From an uncultured Pelagibacteraceae bacterium (GTDB lineage Bacteria > Pseudomonadota > Alphaproteobacteria > Pelagibacterales > Pelagibacteraceae), in the NCBI GenBank assembly GCA_902587215.1, contig CACIKJ010000006.1, positions 1 to 35,838 of the forward strand: 35,838 bases of DNA. The letters run 5' to 3'. Position 1 is the first letter of the stretch. Each line of letters opens with the position of its first letter. A program made the translations under genes and the position numbers. Below are positions 8,099 to 15,342 of the stretch, piece by piece. The notes under the pieces are model-generated. The model saw only the letters and a list, made by a program, of their open reading frames with translations, was not told the DNA's origin and did not search any database.

Positions 8099-9349
8099 AT
8101 GCAATTAGAAAAAAGTCTTTGTTTTATAAATTTTGATGGAGATTTGACTAGGATCTCCAGAAATAATAAAGAACTCAATAATGAGTTATCAAAGAAATTT
8201 AAAAAGATATATATACTCAATTTAAATAATTTAAGATTATTTTACAAAAGAAATATTTATTCTGTAAAAAAAAATAAGGGTTTAATTCCAAAAAATTTTA
8301 AAGTAATTGATATTAAAACTTCAGAAGATTTTATCAAATTTGCTCATAATAAAAAATTATTTATTATAATTAATGGGATATCTAAAAGTATAATAGATTT
8401 TAGAATTTTTTATTTATTTAAAAAAGTCAAAGCTAAAATAATAATGATTTCCATCACAGGTCAGTGGGGAACAAAAATTTTCACTGATGTTAAATTAAAA
8501 AATATATTTATAGGTTATAAACATGTGTTTTTAAAAAGTTTTTATTATCTTTGGAGAATTCTAACTATCCTAAATTTTTTTCCTAAAATACATATTTTAT
8601 TTGAGTCGAGTTCTGAAAATATAAAAATATTTAATAACGGAATTAGTAGAAAATTTGAGAGTTTATTTCCTTATTTCAAAATTTCATTATATCGAAAAAT
8701 AATCCATGTAAATAGTAAAGTATTTGACAAATTTAAGTTTGATTCGAAAAATAACATAGCTAATAGGAATAAGAAATATATTCTGTATATAGATAGTCCA
8801 ATTGAATCTGAAGGAAGAATTCAAAGAGAAGGATTAGTAAGTCAGGAAACAAAGAAAGAATATTATAAAAATTTATTTTCTGCCTTAAACCATTTGTCTA
8901 ATAAATTTAACCAGAAAATAATTGTATCACTACATCCAAGTTCAATTCAATCATTTGGTAAAATAAAAAAATTATTCAAGAACAATTCAAATGATATAAG
9001 TGTTTCAAAAAAAAGAACTGTCGATCTAATTAAAGACTCAAATATTGTTTTATTTAGTATATCATCTGCCATACTCAGTGCAGTAGTGATGAAAAAAAAA
9101 ATAATTAGTTTAAAATCAAAACACTTTGGAGAATATAACCTCAAAATAAACCAAAAGAATACTCAAGGGATTAATTGTCCATCGATTGATATCGATAAAA
9201 AAATAAGTATTTCAAAAAAAGAATTAGAGATTGAATTTAAAAAATCAATCTCTTCATACCAAAAACTAATTAATGAAAGATTAACAAATAATACAAATAA
9301 GCCCTCATATATTGAAATTGTTGAAACTTTAAAAAATGAAATGATTTAA
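8099..9349 (+). CDS. Putative GT-B glycosyltransferase with HP and SS motifs (unrecognised family)
   Basis: This 416-residue protein is probably cytoplasmic and not of a family I can name. The C-terminal half looks like a GT-B nucleotide-sugar domain: LYIDSPIESEGR (from about 226), VSLHPSSIQSFG with His279, then LFSISSAILSAVVMKKKIISL (about 317-337). A His-Pro motif followed by a Ser-Ser motif and an S/H-F-G-E-Y stretch is reminiscent of polysialyltransferase and surface-carbohydrate enzymes that take CMP-sugars. The N-terminal 200 residues show no motif known to me. It is the first gene of a rightward run leading into the kds genes, 58 bases before the radical SAM gene. The glycosyltransferase call rests on motif layout and context. 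Confidence 0.6.
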   Translation: MQLEKSLCFINFDGDLTRISRNNKELNNELSKKFKKIYILNLNNLRLFYKRNIYSVKKNKGLIPKNFKVIDIKTSEDFIKFAHNKKLFIIINGISKSIIDFRIFYLFKKVKAKIIMISITGQWGTKIFTDVKLKNIFIGYKHVFLKSFYYLWRILTILNFFPKIHILFESSSENIKIFNNGISRKFESLFPYFKISLYRKIIHVNSKVFDKFKFDSKNNIANRNKKYILYIDSPIESEGRIQREGLVSQETKKEYYKNLFSALNHLSNKFNQKIIVSLHPSSIQSFGKIKKLFKNNSNDISVSKKRTVDLIKDSNIVLFSISSAILSAVVMKKKIISLKSKHFGEYNLKINQKNTQGINCPSIDIDKKISISKKELEIEFKKSISSYQKLINERLTNNTNKPSYIEIVETLKNEMI

Positions 9350-9407
9350 TAATAAATATAAATATAATTCTTTTAATTATAAAATAAATTGATAAAAACT
9401 AATTTTA

Positions 9408-10271
9408 ATGCTTGAATCATCAAACTCAAAATCAATACAAAACACACTCAAATTTATAAAAGGAACAAAAATTCCATTACCTTCCTTAGTAGAAATAAGC
9501 AATTCGGGAATGTGCAATAGGAAGTGTTCTTTTTGTCCAAGAAGTGCTCCAGACTATCCAGATATTAACGAATTCATTAGTGATGAGTTACATACTAAAT
9601 TATGTAGTCAACTATCCGAGCATGGATTTGAAGGTGTATATGCATACGCTGGGTTTAATGAGCCCTTACTTCACAAAAAAATTTATAATCATATCAAAGA
9701 AGCAAAAGAATTATTACCTAAGGCAAGAATTGAAGTAATTACAAATGGAGATGTTCTAAATGTAACTAGAATAAAAAAATTAATTGACTCTGGTTTAACT
9801 ACTTTGTCAATAAGTGCATATGATGGACCTGATCAAGCAGATAAATTTCAAAAAATGTGTGAGGATGCAAATTTAAGTGAGCGTCAATTTATTGTTAGGC
9901 ATAGATATCTGCCGCCGGAAGAAAACTTTGGTATTAACTTAACTAATAGAGGTGGCATGATGGAGAATGCGGGTGTCAAGATTAAGACATTGAAAAAATC
10001 ACTTTGCCAAAGTTGTTTTTACCCAAGTTATGATTTTTTTGTTGATTACAATGGAGATATTTTAATGTGCTCCCACGATTGGGCAAAAAAAAATATTTTA
10101 GGCAATCTAACTAAACAAAATTTTATTGAAATTTGGACTTCAGAAAAAGCAAAAATTTCTAGGAAAAATCTTTATGAAGCTAAAAGAAATTTTGCACCTT
10201 GCAATGTTTGTGATGCCAAAGGAGATCAAATAGGCTCTGAACATATAAATGCTTGGAAAAAATTATATTAG
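9408..10271 (+). CDS. Radical SAM/SPASM domain protein
   Basis: This 287-residue protein has the radical SAM cluster motif CxxxCxxC at Cys36, Cys40 and Cys43 (GMCNRKCSFCPRS) and a C-terminal SPASM/twitch-like domain. The latter has Cys200, Cys203, Cys221, Cys265 and Cys268, with DYNGDILMCSHDW around 213-225. Members use S-adenosylmethionine and a 4Fe-4S cluster to start radical chemistry, with auxiliary clusters in the SPASM part. No peptide precursor gene is nearby, so a RiPP-maturase role is not suggested; a carbohydrate substrate is more plausible in this setting (inference). It is followed after 2 bases by an SDR and then kdsB, kdsA and an aldolase, all on one strand. The specific reaction is unknown. 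Confidence 0.88.
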   Translation: MLESSNSKSIQNTLKFIKGTKIPLPSLVEISNSGMCNRKCSFCPRSAPDYPDINEFISDELHTKLCSQLSEHGFEGVYAYAGFNEPLLHKKIYNHIKEAKELLPKARIEVITNGDVLNVTRIKKLIDSGLTTLSISAYDGPDQADKFQKMCEDANLSERQFIVRHRYLPPEENFGINLTNRGGMMENAGVKIKTLKKSLCQSCFYPSYDFFVDYNGDILMCSHDWAKKNILGNLTKQNFIEIWTSEKAKISRKNLYEAKRNFAPCNVCDAKGDQIGSEHINAWKKLY

Positions 10272-10273
10272 AA

Positions 10274-10984
10274 ATGCAAAAAAAAATATTAATTCTAGGT
10301 GCAAGCTCAGATATTGGCTTTGAAACAGTAAAATATTTTTTAAAAAATAACTGGTCAGTCACAGCTCATTTTAACAAAAATAAAATCAAACTAAACAAAC
10401 TTAAAAATAAAAAATTGGATTTATTTAAATTTAATCTTACCAAAATTAATTCGTTTAAAAAATATTTAGACAAAAATTCTAAAGATTTAAGTAACTTCGA
10501 TGCATTTGTAAGTTTGACTGGATATATGAAAATAAAAAAATTTGATAAAATTTTACCATCTGACTTAATTGATCATATAAATGCAAATTATATTTCAAAT
10601 TTATTAATAATACAAAAAATTTTAAAAAATATGAAAAAAAATAAATGGGGAAGAATTTTGCTGGCTTCAAGTATTGGTACAAAATTTGGAGGGGGAAATT
10701 TAACAATGGCATACTCAATTTCAAAATATCTTAATGAATTTTTCCCATCGGCATATAAAGAATATTATAAGTATAATATTATGATCAATGCATTAAAAAT
10801 TGGGGTGACAGATACAAAATTACACTCGAAAGATAAAAGTAAGAATATGATAAAAAGAATAAAATTAATTCCTACCAACAAAATGGCTTCTACTAAACAA
10901 GTTGCAGAATATATATATTTTCTTTGTTCAGATAAGAATGCTTTAATCACAAATGAAGTAATAAATATTTCAGGTGGAGAATAG
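10274..10984 (+). CDS. Short-chain dehydrogenase/reductase
   Basis: This classical SDR of 236 residues is read from the ATG at 10274, 2 bases after the radical SAM stop. An in-frame ATG at 10253 would add seven residues inside the upstream gene and spoil the usual start just ahead of the first beta strand. The cofactor motif is LGASSDIGFE (Gly9, Gly15), Ser132/Ser133 sit in LASSIG, the catalytic pair is Tyr147/Lys151 in YSISK, and the C-terminus NISGGE is typical. It probably oxidises or reduces a hydroxyl or keto group on a sugar. Its place between the radical SAM gene and kdsB suggests it acts on the same octulosonate-type sugar or its precursor, which I cannot verify. Confidence 0.85.
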   Translation: MQKKILILGASSDIGFETVKYFLKNNWSVTAHFNKNKIKLNKLKNKKLDLFKFNLTKINSFKKYLDKNSKDLSNFDAFVSLTGYMKIKKFDKILPSDLIDHINANYISNLLIIQKILKNMKKNKWGRILLASSIGTKFGGGNLTMAYSISKYLNEFFPSAYKEYYKYNIMINALKIGVTDTKLHSKDKSKNMIKRIKLIPTNKMASTKQVAEYIYFLCSDKNALITNEVINISGGE

Positions 10985-11013
10985 TTAATTTTAGGTTTTA
11001 TAATATATATGCT

Positions 11014-11736
11014 ATGAAATTTAATGTTTTATTAGTTATACCAGCACGTTACGGTTCGACTAGGCTACCTGGAAAGCCTTTAAAAAAAATTGGTAATAAA
11101 ACTATGATACAGCGAGTATACGATCAGGCCAAAAAAGTAAATTGCTCAAAAACTATAGTTGCTACAGATGATAAAAGAATATTTAATCACTGTATTAGAA
11201 ATAATATGACTTGTGTGATGACAAAAAAAACTCATCAAACAGGCTCAGATAGAATATCGGAAGTTTCAAAAAAATATAAATATAATTGGGTTTTAAATTT
11301 GCAAGGAGATGAGCCTCTTATAAATGTTAGTGATGTTAAAAATCTAATTAAAAAAAGTATATTATTTTATAAAAAACAAAAATTTTCTGTTTCAACATTG
11401 TATTTTAAAAAAAAGGAAACAAATATACATAATCCAAATGAGGCTAGACTTCTTATCAACAAGAATAATGAAGTAATAATTTTTACAAGAAAAAAAATTA
11501 CCAACAATTCTAAAGAAAATATGTATTTAAAACATATAGGAATTTTTCTATATAGAAAAAATTTTTTGCATAAATTTTCAAAATTAAAAGAAAGATTTTT
11601 AGAAAAGGATCAAAGATTAGAGCAGTTAAGAGTTTTAGAGAATGGATATAAAATAATTGCATTTAGAGCAAAAAACCTTACCAGGGGGGTTGATAGTCAT
11701 AAAGATTTGTGCAATATTCGAAAAAAATTCAAATGA
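11014..11736 (+). CDS. kdsB: 3-deoxy-manno-octulosonate cytidylyltransferase (CMP-Kdo synthetase)
   Basis: At 240 residues this is close to the KdsB family length of about 245-250. It catalyses CTP plus Kdo to CMP-Kdo, the activated donor for lipid A core or capsule. Motifs are VIPARYGSTRLPGKPL (residues 8-23), NLQGDEPLI, KHIGIFLYRK and LEQLRVLENG, all characteristic of KdsB. The stop overlaps the kdsA start in an ATGA (11733-11736), so the two are translationally coupled. Since kds genes are normally housekeeping in Gram-negative bacteria, a copy inside a variable locus may serve a capsule or a Kdo variant; whether another copy exists in the genome is not visible here. Confidence 0.92.
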   Translation: MKFNVLLVIPARYGSTRLPGKPLKKIGNKTMIQRVYDQAKKVNCSKTIVATDDKRIFNHCIRNNMTCVMTKKTHQTGSDRISEVSKKYKYNWVLNLQGDEPLINVSDVKNLIKKSILFYKKQKFSVSTLYFKKKETNIHNPNEARLLINKNNEVIIFTRKKITNNSKENMYLKHIGIFLYRKNFLHKFSKLKERFLEKDQRLEQLRVLENGYKIIAFRAKNLTRGVDSHKDLCNIRKKFK

Positions 11737-12527
11737 AAAAATTACAAGTAATTGCGGGAAATTGTGTTCTTGAAAGTCTAAAAACTAGCGTTGAAACCTC
11801 AAGTTTTTTGAAAGAAATGTCAGAAAAATTTAATTTTGAACTTATTTACAAAAGTTCTTATAAAAAAGATAATCGTTCTTCCTCAGATTTTTTTAGCACG
11901 TTAGGACATGATGAATGTGCAGATATATTTTCAGAGTTAAAAAAAAAAAAATATAAAATTATAACTGATGTGCATAATTTATATGAACTTAACCTTGAAT
12001 TATTTAAATTTATTGATGTGATACAAATACCTGCTTATCTTTGTATGCAAACTGAACTTACAACAGAAATAGCTAAAACAGGCAAAAAAATAAATGTAAA
12101 AAAGGGACAGTTCTTGTCACCAAATGATGTAGAAAAAATTGTAATGAAAATTGAAAGCGCAGGTAATAATGACATAACCATTACAGAACGGGGGACATGT
12201 TTTGGTTATAGAGATTTGATGGTTGACCCTAGATCTTTTTTGATACTTAGAAGGTTAAACTATCCAGTATTTTTCGATGTTGGACACTCAGTAAGAAAAT
12301 ACGGAATTCCTTCATCAAATACAATAGACGGTGGCCAAAAAGAATTTTGCGAAACTTATGCAAGATCTGCTATTTCTAATTTTGTTGATGGGCTATTTAT
12401 AGAGGTGCATCCTAATCCAAAAAGCGCAAAGTGTGACGCTGCAACACAATTTTCTTTTAATGAGTTTGAAGATTTAATGACCAATATTAAACCATTATGG
12501 GATTTTGTTAATAATAAATCTAATTAA
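11733..12527 (+). CDS. kdsA: 3-deoxy-8-phosphooctulonate synthase, metal-dependent type
   Basis: This is 264 residues from the ATG at 11733; a start at 11709 would lie inside kdsB and add eight residues without support. KdsA condenses phosphoenolpyruvate with D-arabinose 5-phosphate to Kdo 8-phosphate. Seen here: AGNCVLES with Cys11, KDNRSS, ITDVH, KTGKKINVKKGQF, ERGTCFGY, FDVGHSV, FIEVHPNP and KCDAATQ. Cys11, the His of GHS, the Glu of IEVH and the Asp of CDA match the four metal ligands of the Aquifex-type (metal-dependent) class, unlike the Asn of E. coli KdsA. The family's RGxG after NRSS is replaced by STLG, a real divergence near the aldose site. A run of 13 A lies at 11939-11951. Confidence 0.92.
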   Translation: MKKLQVIAGNCVLESLKTSVETSSFLKEMSEKFNFELIYKSSYKKDNRSSSDFFSTLGHDECADIFSELKKKKYKIITDVHNLYELNLELFKFIDVIQIPAYLCMQTELTTEIAKTGKKINVKKGQFLSPNDVEKIVMKIESAGNNDITITERGTCFGYRDLMVDPRSFLILRRLNYPVFFDVGHSVRKYGIPSSNTIDGGQKEFCETYARSAISNFVDGLFIEVHPNPKSAKCDAATQFSFNEFEDLMTNIKPLWDFVNNKSN

Positions 12528-12541
12528 GATAAATAAAAATT

Positions 12542-13549
12542 ATGAAAATTTTTCTAGATACAATTGACCTAGAAGAAATTAAAAAATACAGTGAAATATT
12601 TGATATTGCAGGAATAACTACAAATCCTAACCTTGCAAGACGTTTTGGTATGTCAGATGATATAGAAATGGTAAGGGAAATAGGAAAAGTTATTGGAAAA
12701 CAAAAAGAAATTCACGTTGAGGCTTTTGGAGAAAATGCAAAGGAAATAATAGAAAATTCTAAAAGAATTAGAAAAAATTGTTCAAATTTTAATTTAGTTT
12801 TTAAAATACCTTTTTCAGAAGAAGGAGTTAAGGCTTCAAAATATTTAATTAGCAAAAAATATTCAACAAATTTACATTTAATTTTTTCAATAAGCCAAGC
12901 TATAATTTCGTCGTCTATTAATTCAAACTATATCTGCCCTTTGATAGGTAGATTAGATGACATAGGACACAACGCAATAGATAATTTAAATAAAATAATA
13001 AAATCATTTAAATTAAATAACTCAAAAACTCTAGTAATGGGTTCAAGTGTTAGAAATCTAAACCATGTAATTGATTGCTATCAAATAGGAGTAGACGCAG
13101 TAACAATTCCAATGAAAGTAATAAAAGAGATGTTTAACCACCCTCTTACAGACACTGGTTTTAAATTATTTAGAAAAGATCTTAATCAGATGAGGCAAAT
13201 ATCCTCTATTAATTTTAATAAAAATCTATTGATAGATTCAAACAAAACTCTGTTTGAAACTCTTGTAACCTTGCAAAAACACAAAGGAGCAGCTGTTGCC
13301 GTAAGTAAAAATAATAAATTAGCAGGGATTTTTACTACTGGTGACTTAAATAGACTAATTAAAACAAAGAAAAAATTTAATTATAACGACAAGATAATAA
13401 ATTTTATTACAAAAAATCCGTACTCAGTTGATATCACTGACAAAGTTGAAGTTATTACTAATTTAGTAAAAAAATATAACCTAGGTCAGTTTGTAGTGCT
13501 AGATCAAGATAGAGTTCTGGGTATTCTTGATGTAAAAGATTTACTTTAA
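12542..13549 (+). CDS. FSA/TalC-type aldolase fused to a KdsD-like CBS domain pair
   Basis: This 335-residue fusion starts 14 bases after kdsA. Residues 1-215 form a small transaldolase/fructose-6-phosphate aldolase barrel: FLDT with Asp6, GITTNPN (24-30), FKIPFSEEG with the probable Schiff-base Lys88, and VTIPMKVIKEM (187-197). Residues about 225-335 form two CBS repeats, with GIFTTGDLNRLI (262-273) and VLGILDVKDLL at the end. These resemble the CBS tail of arabinose-5-phosphate isomerase KdsD (GIFTDGDLRR, LGVLHMHDLL). Plain FSA/TalC proteins are about 210-220 residues and lack CBS. I infer an alternative route to the KdsA aldose substrate, possibly glycolaldehyde plus glyceraldehyde 3-phosphate; transaldolase activity for another sugar is the alternative. 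Confidence 0.87.
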   Translation: MKIFLDTIDLEEIKKYSEIFDIAGITTNPNLARRFGMSDDIEMVREIGKVIGKQKEIHVEAFGENAKEIIENSKRIRKNCSNFNLVFKIPFSEEGVKASKYLISKKYSTNLHLIFSISQAIISSSINSNYICPLIGRLDDIGHNAIDNLNKIIKSFKLNNSKTLVMGSSVRNLNHVIDCYQIGVDAVTIPMKVIKEMFNHPLTDTGFKLFRKDLNQMRQISSINFNKNLLIDSNKTLFETLVTLQKHKGAAVAVSKNNKLAGIFTTGDLNRLIKTKKKFNYNDKIINFITKNPYSVDITDKVEVITNLVKKYNLGQFVVLDQDRVLGILDVKDLL

Positions 13550-13608
13550 TTAATCAGAATAAAAAATTAAAAAATTTTTATTTATTAGGAATTTTAATTT
13601 TTATAAAA

Positions 13609-15342
13609 ATGAAACTAAGTGATAATTTTTCTTTTCTTTTTGGCAGAGGGATAAAAGTCAAAGTAGTTTTTTTAGTTATAGTTGTAATTTCTTTATTTAT
13701 TGTAATTTTAGATACTTTTTCTATTTTTAGTTTATTATCTATCGTATCATTCTTAACCGACGCAGGAGATTTACAAGAAAAGTTTTCTCATTTAAAATAT
13801 TTACCCCAGCCTTTTCTTGAATTAATTAAAAACCTAAATTTTAAAACTATTCTTTTATTTCTTATAATAATTTTGTTTACAAGAAACTTAGTAAATATAC
13901 TTTATCAATATATAATCTATAGATATATAAAGTATCTTGAGCTAGATACCCAAAAAAAGCTTTTTTTCATTTTAATGAAAAAAAAATATCTAGATTTTTA
14001 TAACCAAACTAGTAACAAGCTCATTAAAAATTTAACAGTTTCTGTTAATCAGTACTTAGTTTATGTCGAAATTATTGCTAAAGTAATTTCAGATTTTATA
14101 ATATTAATATTATATTTTATTCTCCTTGCTTATTTATCTTTTTTTGAAACTATTTTTATTTTTGGTTATTTTTTTATAATTTTTTTTAGTCTTAAAAAAA
14201 TTCTATCTAACTTTTCTTATAAATTTGGGGTAAAATATAATATTGGTATAAGTAATCTTAATTTAGTAATTCTTAATACTTTTAAAAACTTTTCGCAAAT
14301 AATTTTAAGAGATCTTAAAAAAAAACAATTAGAAATGTTCTCTTCAGTTGTTTACAAAAACAGTTTTGCAAGATTAATCATAAGTCTTACTAAATCAGTA
14401 AATAGACAATTTATTGAAATGTCTGTTTTAATTTTAATTTTAATTATATTCTATACTTTAGATAACATTTACTCTTTTAAAGATATTCTTGCATTAACTA
14501 CTGTATATATAACTGCAGCATATAGAATTATGCCAACTATTACAAATTTAGTTACGTCTTTTATAAAGCTAAAAAATTATCAATATGGATTTAAAATTAT
14601 CAATGACCAATTAAATATTTTTAATACAAAATATAAAAAAATTAAATTTTTAAAATCAAATCAAAAAAAACTATATTTCAAAAAAAATCTATTACTTAAA
14701 AATATTAGTTTTAAATATCAAAAAAGTAATGAATTTCTTTTTAAGAATATGAATTTTGAAATTAAGAAAAACCAGATGATTGGTATAATTGGAAGTAGTG
14801 GAACAGGAAAAACAACATTATTAAAAATTCTCCTCGGTTTGATAGATCCAAGTTCAGGAAAAATTATATTGGATAATAAACTAATTAAAAATAATCAAAT
14901 AGACAATTATCAATCTCTTTTAAGCTATTTGCCACAGGATAATTTATTTATTCCTGGGTCTATAAAAGAAAACATTGCTTTTGGAGAGGAAAATATTGAT
15001 GAAAACAGAATAATATATTCTCTTAAACAAGCAAATTGTTATGATTTTGTTAAAAAGTTAAAAAATAATTTAAACCATAAATTAAAAGAAAATGGAAAGA
15101 ATTTTTCAATAGGCCAATTACAACGTTTTGCTTTAGCTCGCGCCATCTATTTTGACACTGAAATTTTAATACTTGATGAACCGACGAGTGCTTTAGATAA
15201 AGATTCAGAAGAAAAATTTTTAAAATTGATTAGAGGTTTAAAAGGAAAAAAAACTATTATTATTGTTTCTCATAAATCAACAACCCTGAAAAACTGTGAT
15301 TTAACATATAAGGTATCTAAACAAAAATTAATCAAAGCTTAA
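13609..15342 (+). CDS. ABC half-transporter, putative lipid-linked oligosaccharide flippase
   Basis: This 577-residue protein has an N-terminal transmembrane domain (hydrophobic segments around 18-48, 78-103, 158-200 and 265-310) and a C-terminal ATPase domain. Walker A is GSSGTGKT (about 395-402), the signature motif reads FSIGQ (about 499-503) instead of LSGGQ, Walker B is ILILDEPTSALD (about 518-529) and the H-loop is VSHKS. The architecture matches MsbA/PglK exporters that flip lipid A or undecaprenyl-linked glycans. No Wzx-type flippase is seen in the window, so this is the best candidate for moving the repeat unit across the inner membrane. The 3' end overlaps a convergent glycosyltransferase by 15 bases. 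The substrate is inferred from context. Confidence 0.85.
   Translation: MKLSDNFSFLFGRGIKVKVVFLVIVVISLFIVILDTFSIFSLLSIVSFLTDAGDLQEKFSHLKYLPQPFLELIKNLNFKTILLFLIIILFTRNLVNILYQYIIYRYIKYLELDTQKKLFFILMKKKYLDFYNQTSNKLIKNLTVSVNQYLVYVEIIAKVISDFIILILYFILLAYLSFFETIFIFGYFFIIFFSLKKILSNFSYKFGVKYNIGISNLNLVILNTFKNFSQIILRDLKKKQLEMFSSVVYKNSFARLIISLTKSVNRQFIEMSVLILILIIFYTLDNIYSFKDILALTTVYITAAYRIMPTITNLVTSFIKLKNYQYGFKIINDQLNIFNTKYKKIKFLKSNQKKLYFKKNLLLKNISFKYQKSNEFLFKNMNFEIKKNQMIGIIGSSGTGKTTLLKILLGLIDPSSGKIILDNKLIKNNQIDNYQSLLSYLPQDNLFIPGSIKENIAFGEENIDENRIIYSLKQANCYDFVKKLKNNLNHKLKENGKNFSIGQLQRFALARAIYFDTEILILDEPTSALDKDSEEKFLKLIRGLKGKKTIIIVSHKSTTLKNCDLTYKVSKQKLIKA

Noticed and set aside
9363-9381. Possible hairpin TATAATT-CTTTT-AATTATA after the gene at 8099
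   Set aside because: The stem is pure A/T, without a strong U tract, and such hairpins are frequent by chance in this DNA; not called a terminator.
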